Positions 1-5,056 are shown, numbered from the stretch's first letter. The stretch is 5,056 bases of DNA from Myxococcales bacterium (GCA_020430675.1 JAGQJJ010000365.1:1-5056), one strand, 5' to 3'. Notes: generated by a model from the sequence alone, not told the origin. Numbers and translations are program-made.

Positions 1-464
1 AGCGTGCAGGCGCCGTTGCCGCCGACGCCGACCCAGACCTCGCCGCTCTCGAAGCGCAGCCGGGCGTCGGCGACCGTCAGCCGGATGCGGGCCGGCTCGC
101 CGAGGAACTGCAGGTCGATGAGCGCCGCCCGCAGGTCGAAGGCCACCCGCACGTTGCGCAGCCCGATGCCGAAGCGGGCGTCGCCGGTCTCTTGCGCCGG
201 GATGTCGAGGCGCACCCAGCCGTCGGGGTCGACGTGCAGCAAGAGCCCGGCGATGCGCACCCGCTCGTCGAGCAGCAGGTCGGTGCCGGCGGCGGTGAGC
301 GCCACCTGGGCCCCGGACTCGATGGTATTGAGCTCGCTGCGGGGGAAGGGCGCCGCCGGGCCGGCCTCGCAGCCGGCGAGCCCCAGGTCGGCGCCGCCGG
401 GGCCGCAGCCGAGCAACAGCGCCCAGGCCCACAGGTGCAGCGGCGCCCGGCGCAAGGGGCTCAC
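1..464 (-). CDS. Putative lipoprotein of unknown function, partial (C-terminus beyond left edge)
   Basis: I do not recognise the family. Reading the minus strand from a GTG at 464 gives 154 uninterrupted residues to the window edge. The start looks like a lipoprotein signal: MSPLRRAPLH (two Arg), a Leu/Trp/Ala hydrophobic core, then lipobox LLGC with Cys20 as the predicted lipidation site. The mature part (about 45-154) alternates hydrophobic and charged residues, as in GLRNVRVAFDLRAALIDLQF and RIRLTVADARLRF, which suggests amphipathic beta-strands. It ends near GNGACTL with a further Cys. The product is probably anchored in the envelope; Asp21 absence gives no clear inner-membrane retention signal. 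No in-frame ATG, GTG or TTG occurs in the 28-base gap after the FHA-GGDEF stop, so GTG 464 is the best start. Codon use matches the neighbours. The gene may be co-transcribed with the FHA-GGDEF gene. Existence is fairly sure; function is unknown. Confidence 0.72.
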   Translation of the reverse strand, partial: MSPLRRAPLHLWAWALLLGCGPGGADLGLAGCEAGPAAPFPRSELNTIESGAQVALTAAGTDLLLDERVRIAGLLLHVDPDGWVRLDIPAQETGDARFGIGLRNVRVAFDLRAALIDLQFLGEPARIRLTVADARLRFESGEVWVGVGGNGACT

Positions 465-479
465 CGGGGGAGACCCCGG
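464..479 (-). promoter_or_regulatory. GC stem-loop covering candidate ribosome site and GTG start
   Basis: On the minus strand, CCGGGG (479-474) and CCCCGG (469-464) can form six GC pairs around a TCTC loop (473-470). The GGGG at 477-474 is the only Shine-Dalgarno-like run, 9 bases before the GTG, and it sits in the 5' arm. The last stem base is the G of the GTG itself. If the stem forms in mRNA it would occlude initiation of the lipoprotein gene. Short GC stems are common by chance in DNA this GC-rich, so a regulatory role is only a hypothesis. There is no T-run, so it is not a good terminator for the upstream gene. Confidence 0.3.
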
Positions 480-492
480 GTGACGCGCCGGA

Positions 493-1371
493 TCAAGCCG
501 ACACCTGGTTGCGCCCGCGCTCCTTGGCCCGGTAGAGCGCCGCGTCGGCGGCGGCGACGAGCTGGGCCGGCGAGACCATGTCCCGGGTGAAGGCCCCGAC
601 GCCGACGCTGATGGTGACCGGCAGCTTGCGGCCGTCGAACCGGAAGTCGGTCTCGTCGACGATGCGCCGCACGACGTCGGCGAACTTGATCGCGTCGTCG
701 GCGCCGGTTTCGGGCAGCACCAGGACAAACTCATCGCCCGCATAGCGCGCAAACAGCTCCTCGCGGCGCACGCGGCGGCTGACGCGGCCGGCGAGGGTGC
801 GCAGCACGTAGTCGCCCGAGAGGTGGCCGTAGCGGTCGTTGATCTGCTTGAAATGGTCGATGTCGAAGAGCAGCAGCGACAGGTCGCGGCTGTGGCGGCG
901 ACAACGGCTGATCTCGCGCTCGACGAACTCTTCGAAGTACCGCCGGTTGTGGATCTGGGTGAGGCCGTCGAAGATGGCCATGCGGTAGATTTCTTCGTAG
1001 TAGGCGGCCTCGACGTTGCTGGTGCTGAGGAACTTGAAGATCGTGCTGCCGATCTTGATGAGGTCGCCGTCGCGCAGCGGGGCCCGGGTGACCGGCACGC
1101 CAGCGACGTAGGTGCCGTTGGTGCTGCGCAGGTCTTCGATGAACCAGGCGCCGTCGACGGGCATCAGGCGGCAATGGCGGCGCGAGACGCTCTCGTCATC
1201 GATGGGGATGTCGACGTCGAGATCGCGGCCGATGATGGTCTGCGAGTTGGTCGGATCGAGGTCGACTTTGTAGCCGATCCGGTTGCCATAGATGGTGACC
1301 AGGATCTCGTGCGGCTCCTCGTCGGCGTCGAACGAGCCCCCCCTCATGATGCGTGTCTGCGCCCCTCGCAT
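493..1371 (-). CDS. FHA domain-containing diguanylate cyclase (GGDEF) protein, AGDEF variant
   Basis: A 292-residue cytosolic signalling protein that is predicted to make cyclic di-GMP from two GTP, under control of a phosphothreonine-reading FHA domain. The FHA domain (about 22-115) has the family hallmarks: IIGRD at 46-50, SVSRRH at 61-66 and STNGTYVAG at 83-91. The GGDEF domain (about 126-292) shows FDGLTQIHNRRYF (134-146), the metal and nucleotide region FDIDHFKQIND (169-179), GHLSGDYVLR, and RYAGDEFVLVLP. The catalytic motif is AGDEF (211-215) rather than GGDEF. The position of the product-inhibition site (RxxD, five residues before the motif) reads RREE, so feedback inhibition is probably absent or altered. 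No membrane segment is seen. ATG 1371 is the longest plausible start. An in-frame ATG at 1347 (284 residues) is an equally reasonable choice, because a GAGGGG run lies 14 bases before it and both domains remain complete. The gene lies 70 bases after the EEP gene and 28 before the lipoprotein. Confidence 0.93.
   Translation of the reverse strand: MRGAQTRIMRGGSFDADEEPHEILVTIYGNRIGYKVDLDPTNSQTIIGRDLDVDIPIDDESVSRRHCRLMPVDGAWFIEDLRSTNGTYVAGVPVTRAPLRDGDLIKIGSTIFKFLSTSNVEAAYYEEIYRMAIFDGLTQIHNRRYFEEFVEREISRCRRHSRDLSLLLFDIDHFKQINDRYGHLSGDYVLRTLAGRVSRRVRREELFARYAGDEFVLVLPETGADDAIKFADVVRRIVDETDFRFDGRKLPVTISVGVGAFTRDMVSPAQLVAAADAALYRAKERGRNQVSA
1362..1367 (-). promoter_or_regulatory. Possible Shine-Dalgarno run favouring the inner start of the FHA-GGDEF gene
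   Basis: GAGGGG on the minus strand lies inside the first codons after ATG 1371 and 14 bases upstream of ATG 1347. The spacing is longer than usual, but no purine-rich run precedes ATG 1371. It therefore weakly supports initiation at 1347. It also codes for Arg-Gly in the longer form, so it may have no ribosome-binding role. Confidence 0.3.
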
Positions 1372-1377
1372 GCGGGC

Positions 1378-1407
1378 ACAATACCGTCGTAAAGCCGAGC
1401 GGCGCAA
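1378..1407 (-). promoter_or_regulatory. Weak sigma70-like promoter candidate for the FHA-GGDEF gene
   Basis: On the minus strand, TTGCGC (1407-1402) and TATTGT (1383-1378) are separated by 18 bases. The first matches the -35 consensus at 3 of 6 positions and the second matches the -10 at 4 of 6. This A/T-richer patch stands out in the 70-base gap. Transcription would start at about 1371, giving a leader of about 24 bases for the ATG at 1347, or an almost leaderless message for the ATG at 1371. The match is poor and the promoter rules of this organism are unknown. Confidence 0.22.
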
Positions 1408-1416
1408 TGTTGTCAG

Positions 1417-1440
1417 CGCGACGATTCTGTCGCGGAATCG
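1417..1440 (-). other. Overlapping alternative hairpins directly after the EEP gene stop
   Basis: Two short perfect inverted repeats overlap here. On the minus strand, CGATTC (1440-1435) pairs with GAATCG (1427-1422) around a 7-base loop. Alternatively, CGCGA (1434-1430) pairs with TCGCG (1421-1417) around an 8-base loop. They share sequence, so only one can form at a time. The first begins one base after the EEP stop codon, a position suited to a 3'-end or RNA-stability hairpin. No T-run follows, so it is not a standard intrinsic terminator. Confidence 0.3.
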
Positions 1441-1441
1441 G

Positions 1442-2491
1442 TCAGTTCGGCATGATCGAGCGCATCCATGCGAAGACCGGGCGGTGGGTGCTGATCGTTT
1501 GCCGATCGCGGTAACCGCCGGGGTAGTCGGCGTAGGGCGAGGTCTCGTCGAAATGGATGACGGTGCAAGCCGGTTCGCCGGGCGGCGGGCGCAGCACCGG
1601 GGCCAGCTCGGCGCTGGCGATGACGTGGTCGATGCGGCTGTTGAAATGCAGCTCGGTGGGGTCGGGGCACTCGTCTTCGATGAAGGTGAGGCGCGGGTCG
1701 TCGATGAGCGGGCCCAGCGCGGTCTGGCCGCGGCGGATGCCTTCGATGCTGTCGTTGAAGTCACCGGCGAGCACCACCGGCCAGCGCGGGGGCGGCGCGC
1801 CGGGCAGGCCATCGTCGAGCCACTGGTGCAGATGGGCGACCTGGGCGGCGCGGTAGGCGGTGGACTCGGCGTCGCCGTAGGGGTGCAGGTGCACGACGAC
1901 CAGGGTGAACATGGGGCCGCCTTCAAGCGGCGTGACCTCGACGACCAGCGGGTCTTTGGAGCTGGCGGTGGTGTCGGGCAGGTGGATCTCGCGCGGTTCG
2001 CCCAGCGTCACGCGGTCGCTGCGGTAGAGAATGGCCGGGTTCTGCGACCAGCCCGAGCGGCCGACGACGGCGCGCCAATGGCGGGGCAGGCCGAGCAGGT
2101 CGAGCGCGGCGGCGCCTTCGATCTCTTGCAGGGCGAGCACGTCGATGTCCCACTCGACGAGCAGGCGGGCGATCATCGCGTAGTCGACGGCGTTGCGCGG
2201 GGTGAACTCGGACTCAAAGCGGGCGCCGAGCCAGTCGATGTTGAAGGTGCCGATCTGCAGGTAGCCGGGCGTGGTGAAGACGGCGCGGGGGGTGGGCCAG
2301 TCGCCGGTCTCGGCGTCCGGTTCGGCGTCGGGCGCGGCGTCCGGGGCGGCGTCGGGCGGCGCGGCGTCGATCGGGGCAAAGGGCCAGCCGGCTTCGTAGG
2401 CCGGGGCGACGCGGGCGGTCGAGGCGGGATCGTCGGCGGGTGGGGTGCAGGCCGCGATGAGGGCCGCGATCATGAGGGCGCGCGTCAGCAT
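1442..2491 (-). CDS. Endonuclease/exonuclease/phosphatase superfamily lipoprotein
   Basis: A 349-residue predicted lipoprotein of the metal-dependent phosphoesterase superfamily that includes DNase I, exonuclease III and sphingomyelinases. The substrate cannot be told from sequence and could be nucleic acid, phospholipid head group or sugar phosphate. The signal peptide MLTRALMIAALIAAC carries lipobox IAAC, so Cys15 is the likely anchor. A Pro/Asp/Ala-rich linker follows (about 38-62). The catalytic domain (about 77-345) shows GTFNIDWLG (Asn84), LALQEIE (Glu123), NPAILYR, VVVHLHPYG (His201), AGDFND (Asp244, Asn246), IDHVIAS (Asp288, His289) and STHRPVF (His336). The last motif is usually SDH; here Thr335 replaces the Asp. 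Only ATG 2491, or ATG 2473 inside the signal peptide, is possible, because the upstream oxidase stop is in the same frame and no other start codon intervenes. The ribosome site is weak (GAAG, 8 bases before). It lies 42 bases after the oxidase gene. Family call is firm; specific role is open. Confidence 0.92.
   Translation of the reverse strand: MLTRALMIAALIAACTPPADDPASTARVAPAYEAGWPFAPIDAAPPDAAPDAAPDAEPDAETGDWPTPRAVFTTPGYLQIGTFNIDWLGARFESEFTPRNAVDYAMIARLLVEWDIDVLALQEIEGAAALDLLGLPRHWRAVVGRSGWSQNPAILYRSDRVTLGEPREIHLPDTTASSKDPLVVEVTPLEGGPMFTLVVVHLHPYGDAESTAYRAAQVAHLHQWLDDGLPGAPPPRWPVVLAGDFNDSIEGIRRGQTALGPLIDDPRLTFIEDECPDPTELHFNSRIDHVIASAELAPVLRPPPGEPACTVIHFDETSPYADYPGGYRDRQTISTHRPVFAWMRSIMPN
2312..2359 (-). 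repeat. Four tandem 12-base units encoding an Asp-Ala-Pro linker
   Basis: On the plus strand, four consecutive 12-base units each begin ggcgtc: 2312-2323, 2324-2335, 2336-2347 and 2348-2359. They differ only in their last half. They encode PDAAPDAAPDAEPDAE-like sequence in the EEP lipoprotein, between the lipidated Cys and the catalytic domain. Such low-complexity acidic linkers act as flexible tethers, and the near-identical units could change copy number by slippage. Confidence 0.7.
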
Positions 2492-2529
2492 GGTTTCATC
2501 TTCGGGCGCCGCCGGGTGCAGATCAAACC
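2492..2529 (-). other. Imperfect inverted repeat in the oxidase-EEP gap
   Basis: The arms are 2492-2500 and 2521-2529. They pair at 8 of 9 positions with one central mismatch, around a 20-base GC-rich loop. The A/T-containing arms stand out against the GC background. The structure fills most of the 42-base gap, and its 3' arm abuts the EEP ATG and includes part of the weak ribosome site. It could tune translation or mRNA processing between the two genes, or serve as a dyad binding site. There is no T-run for a terminator, and chance occurrence is possible. Confidence 0.3.
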
Positions 2530-2533
2530 GGGC

Positions 2534-3811
2534 TCATTCGGTGACCTCAAGCACGGTCATCATGCCCTCTTCGGCGTGGGGCAGGATGTGGCAATGGGTC
2601 ATCCAGGCGCCGGGGTTGTCGGCTTCGAGGCGCAGGCGCACGCGCTGGTGGATGCGGATGTTCAGCGTGTCTTCGATCTGGCGCATGGCGGGCGGCTGGC
2701 CGTCGACGCTGAGCACCTCGAAGACGTTGCCGTGAATGTGGAACGGGTGCTCGGTGGGCGAGAGGTTGCGCACCTCGATGATGGGGCGGCTGCCGCGGGG
2801 CACGCGCTGCACGGTGACGTCGGGGAATTTCTCGCCGTTGATGCGCCATTCGCCGGTGCGATCGCTGCCGGCGAGCACGTAGACGAGGTCGGTGTGGCCC
2901 GGATCGGGCGTGGGCGCAGCGGCCTGGAAGGGCCAGGGCCGGCCGGCGGGCGCGGGCGCGGGGTCTTGCACTTCAACGTGGATGAGGTCGATCGGTGGCT
3001 GCCAGGTGGCGCCGCCGTTGAGTGACCAGGCGCCGGTCTGCACGGTGAAGCCGTTGCGGCCGATGCGCCACTCGACCTCGGCGCGGTCGCCGGGGCCGAG
3101 CAGCAGGCGCTCGGGCATCTGGAGGGCGGGCAGCAGGCCCTGGTCGCTGGCGATCTGGCGCGGGTCGGGCCAGCGCAGGTCGAGGTAGCCCCGGCTGCTG
3201 ACATTGATGAGCCGCGCGCGCACCGTGGTGCCGCCGCGGGCGGCGAAGCGCAGCGGGGCGAGCGCGCCGTTGATGCGCCACGCGGCGTCGAGCACGCCCT
3301 GGCCATGCGGGCCGCGCGGGCTGTGGGCCGGCTCGTCGGCGATGTCAAAGAGCGCGATCAGGTCGGCGTCGGCGGCGGGTTCGGCGGGGTCTTCGACGAT
3401 CAGCACGCCGTAGAGTCCGAGGTCGACCTGATGCTCGGTGTCGAAGTGCGGGTGGTACCAGAAGGTGCCCGCCTGTTCGAGGGTGAACGTGTAGGTGAAG
3501 GTCTCCCCAGCCCCGACCGGGCTCACCTGCCAGCCCGCTCCGTCCATCGCGAACGGCACGTCGACACCGTGCCAGTGGATGCTCGTCGGCATGCCGAGCT
3601 GGTTGTCCAGGTCGACGACGAGTGTGTCGCCGACCCGCGCTCGCAGCGTGGGGCCGGGGTGCTGGCCGTTATAGGCGTACTGCCAGGGCGCGGCGGCGTC
3701 GGGCGCGGCGGTCAGGGCGAAGTGGGCGACATCGGCGGCCGGGTCGAGGTCGGGCGCTTCGGCAGGGCTGGCGAGCTGGGCCAGGAAGACGAGGGCGGCA
3801 AACGGGCTCAT
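2534..3811 (-). CDS. Laccase-type multicopper oxidase
   Basis: A 425-residue envelope oxidase predicted to take single electrons from a substrate (phenol, metal ion or redox protein) at a type 1 copper and reduce O2 to water at a trinuclear centre. All four copper motifs are present: HWHG (79-82) and WYHPH (118-122) in cupredoxin domain 1 (about 27-142); HPFHIHG (355-361) and HCHILPHAEEGM (406-417) in domain 3 (about 305-425). Type 1 ligands are His355, Cys407, His412 and Met417. The Met at Cys+10 suggests a low or medium potential laccase. A metal-free cupredoxin domain 2 (about 150-280) and an Ala/Pro-rich loop (282-304) lie between. The N-terminus (MSPFAALVFLAQLASPAEA) looks like a short Sec signal with no Arg or Lys; no Tat twin-arginine motif is seen. 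At 425 residues it is short for a three-domain laccase. ATG 3811 overlaps the cytochrome stop (ATGA) and has GAGG seven bases upstream. No Met-rich copper-resistance insert is present, so a CueO-like role is not indicated. Confidence 0.95.
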   Translation of the reverse strand: MSPFAALVFLAQLASPAEAPDLDPAADVAHFALTAAPDAAAPWQYAYNGQHPGPTLRARVGDTLVVDLDNQLGMPTSIHWHGVDVPFAMDGAGWQVSPVGAGETFTYTFTLEQAGTFWYHPHFDTEHQVDLGLYGVLIVEDPAEPAADADLIALFDIADEPAHSPRGPHGQGVLDAAWRINGALAPLRFAARGGTTVRARLINVSSRGYLDLRWPDPRQIASDQGLLPALQMPERLLLGPGDRAEVEWRIGRNGFTVQTGAWSLNGGATWQPPIDLIHVEVQDPAPAPAGRPWPFQAAAPTPDPGHTDLVYVLAGSDRTGEWRINGEKFPDVTVQRVPRGSRPIIEVRNLSPTEHPFHIHGNVFEVLSVDGQPPAMRQIEDTLNIRIHQRVRLRLEADNPGAWMTHCHILPHAEEGMMTVLEVTE

Positions 3812-5056
3812 CGGCGGGCCTCGGCGATCACCCGCTCGCGGGGCACGAATCGCCGCTCGACGCGCAGCGCCTCGGGCCAGGGGCGGTAGATCAGGTGCGC
3901 CTCGACGATCGGTTCGGCGCAGTCGGCGGCGAAGCGGTGTTCGCTGGTCGAGCGGGCGCCGGGCAGCAGGCGGTTGTCGCGGGCCACGTCGACCGCGGCG
4001 AAGTGCGGCACCATCTGTTGGCCTTCGGGGTCGACGAGCACCCGGGCAAAAGCGGCGCCGGGCGCGCCGGCGAGGGCGGGGCCGCGGGTGAGCCAGGCTT
4101 GATCGCCTTCGGGCAATTCGTTGGAGAGCACCAGCGGCTCGACTTCGAGCACGGTGGCCTGGCCGGCGGCCTCTTCGATGGGCAGGCCCTTCTCTTCGGG
4201 GCGGAAACGGTCGCCGAACGGGCCGAAGCCGGTGTAGTCGCGGAAGCCGCCGGGGCGGCGCACGACGCGGATGACGTCGCCGACGCGGGCCTCGGGCCAG
4301 TCGCGCCAGTCGGCGCCCGCAGGTTTGCCGGCGATGGCGCCGGCAAAGGCGGGCAGCGCCTCGCCGCCGATGGGGGCGAGCGGCGCGTCGGCGCAGCGGG
4401 CTTCGACGGTCAGCAACAGGTGGCGCAGCGGCTCGCCGGTGGGCAGGGCGTGGCCGGCGCCGACGTTCTGCACGGTGACCTGGGCGGTGAGCACGCCGTC
4501 GGCGACCGATTTGTCGATGAAGACCGCGGCGGCCAGGTTGAGCAGCGTGTCGTCGAAGCGCGGGCCCGTCCAGGAATGCCGACGCACGGTGCCCGGCGCG
4601 CGCAGCCAGCCGCCTTGCAGACCGATGTCGGCGGCGGGAAACGCCTGCAAATCCGCGCTGTTGGAGACCGCGGGCTCGGGCGGCATGTGGCAGCTCTGGC
4701 AGGGCGCGATGTCGGCGTAGGGGCTGGCCTGCCACTCGGCGAAGGTGCTCTGCAGGGGCAGCGTGCCGTCGGGCCAGCGGGCGCGATCGAGGGCGGCGCC
4801 GGGCAGGCGGGGCGCGGCGTCGAGCTGGTGGCAGCCCTGGCAGATGGCGCCGTTGCGGTAATGATCGCGCTGCACGCTGCCCATGCGCGGGTTGGGCGAG
4901 TCGTAGCCGGGTCCGAAGGTGAGCGGCAACAGGCCGCCGGCGCCGAGCGTGATGGGGGCCGATTCGCTGGGGCGCACGAGGTGCAGGCGGCCGGCGACGC
5001 CGGGCGGGGCGGCGGGATCGATCGACTCGACGCGATGGCAGACATCGCAGTGCACG
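3808..5056 (-). CDS. Multihaem c-type cytochrome, partial (N-terminus beyond right edge)
   Basis: The last 415 residues of a predicted periplasmic or outer-surface multihaem cytochrome. Three covalent haem sites are visible, numbering from the first complete in-frame codon: CDVCH (3-7), CQGCH (72-76) and CQSCHM (119-124). Candidate distal ligands are His65, His160 and His202. After the haem region the protein turns into a beta-rich domain (about 170-415) beginning with the NVGAGHALPTGEPLRHLLL stretch, a GHxLPTG motif I know from large c554-like multihaem cytochromes. Cys221 and Cys379 are outside haem motifs and could form a disulfide. The GTG at 5055 cannot be the true start: a haem motif begins two residues later and no export signal precedes it, so the gene continues past the edge with probably more haems and a signal peptide. 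It ends in TGA at 3808-3810, overlapping the oxidase ATG. Likely role: electron carrier or haem oxidoreductase working with that oxidase; the direction of electron flow is unknown. Confidence 0.9.
   Translation of the reverse strand, partial: VHCDVCHRVESIDPAAPPGVAGRLHLVRPSESAPITLGAGGLLPLTFGPGYDSPNPRMGSVQRDHYRNGAICQGCHQLDAAPRLPGAALDRARWPDGTLPLQSTFAEWQASPYADIAPCQSCHMPPEPAVSNSADLQAFPAADIGLQGGWLRAPGTVRRHSWTGPRFDDTLLNLAAAVFIDKSVADGVLTAQVTVQNVGAGHALPTGEPLRHLLLTVEARCADAPLAPIGGEALPAFAGAIAGKPAGADWRDWPEARVGDVIRVVRRPGGFRDYTGFGPFGDRFRPEEKGLPIEEAAGQATVLEVEPLVLSNELPEGDQAWLTRGPALAGAPGAAFARVLVDPEGQQMVPHFAAVDVARDNRLLPGARSTSEHRFAADCAEPIVEAHLIYRPWPEALRVERRFVPRERVIAEARR
3819..3822 (-). promoter_or_regulatory. 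Ribosome binding site of the multicopper oxidase, inside the cytochrome gene
   Basis: GAGG on the minus strand sits seven bases before ATG 3811, within the last codons of the cytochrome gene. Together with the ATGA stop/start overlap it fixes the oxidase start and implies translational coupling. The same frame stays open upstream to 4735, but that stretch is a shadow of the cytochrome gene. Confidence 0.55.

Noticed and set aside
4..483. A 159-codon plus-strand open frame at the left edge
   Set aside because: It is Ser/Arg/Pro-rich with no motif. The minus strand of the same stretch encodes a convincing lipoprotein signal and beta-strand pattern.
1372..1926. Upstream extension of the FHA-GGDEF frame into the EEP gene
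   Set aside because: The added residues are Ser/Pro/Thr-rich shadow sequence of the EEP gene. Real domain sequence begins just after 1371.
1292..3025. A 577-codon open frame on the plus strand
   Set aside because: It lies antisense across the signalling, EEP and oxidase genes. Its translation is Gly/Val/Asp/Arg-rich with no domain motif, as expected of an antisense shadow in GC-rich DNA.
1442..3811. Possible stop-codon readthrough joining the oxidase and the EEP protein, which share one frame
   Set aside because: The EEP gene has its own ATG followed at once by a full lipoprotein signal peptide, which would make no sense inside a fusion.
2534..3811. Copper-containing nitrite reductase instead of a laccase-type oxidase
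   Set aside because: The type 1 Cys ligand lies in the C-terminal domain within HCHxxxHxxxxM, and both trinuclear His pairs are present. This is the laccase arrangement, while nitrite reductases carry the type 1 site in the first of two domains.
3305..3889. A 194-codon plus-strand open frame across the oxidase N-terminus
   Set aside because: Antisense to copper-motif coding sequence, with biased shadow composition and no recognisable domain.
3812..4735. N-terminal extension of the oxidase frame by about 308 codons
   Set aside because: The extension is Arg/Pro/Ala-rich nonsense in the +1 shadow of the cytochrome gene. The oxidase has its own ATG, GAGG site and signal-like N-terminus at 3811.
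5053..5055. GTG as the start of the cytochrome gene
   Set aside because: A CxxCH haem motif starts two residues later, leaving no room for the export signal that a c-type cytochrome needs. The gene is cut by the window edge.

Overview
The window is very GC-rich DNA, and every gene I can support lies on the minus strand. There are five genes, read from right to left. GC-rich third codon positions leave long open frames on the plus strand and in alternative minus frames, and none of these looks like a real protein. Three traits point to a Gram-negative deltaproteobacterial-type lineage such as Myxococcota or Bradymonadota: high GC, two lipoproteins with clear lipoboxes (one followed by an Asp-Ala-Pro repeat linker), and an FHA-GGDEF fusion. 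This taxonomic placement is inference from style only.

Layout in transcription order: (1) 5056-3808, the C-terminal part of a multihaem c-type cytochrome that runs off the right edge. It has three visible CxxCH sites and a beta-rich C-terminal region with a GHALPTG motif. (2) 3811-2534, a laccase-type multicopper oxidase with all four copper-binding motifs; its ATG overlaps the cytochrome stop codon by 4 bases. (3) 2491-1442, a lipoprotein of the endonuclease/exonuclease/phosphatase (EEP) superfamily. (4) 1371-493, an FHA-GGDEF protein with an AGDEF active-site variant and no canonical I-site. (5) 464-1, the N-terminal part of an unrecognised lipoprotein that runs off the left edge.

The cytochrome and oxidase overlap (ATGA), so they are almost certainly co-translated. 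They may form an envelope electron-transfer pair in which haem groups deliver electrons to, or receive them from, a copper oxidase that reduces O2. The EEP lipoprotein follows 42 bases later and may belong to the same transcript. A 70-base gap with hairpin-forming sequence and a weak promoter-like element precedes the FHA-GGDEF gene, so a new transcription unit may begin there. The last lipoprotein follows after 28 bases, and its candidate ribosome site and GTG start lie inside a 6-bp GC stem.

Gaps between genes are all short (28, 70 and 42 bases) and there is no gene-free stretch over 300 bases. I saw no tRNA, rRNA, CRISPR array, insertion sequence or phage feature.
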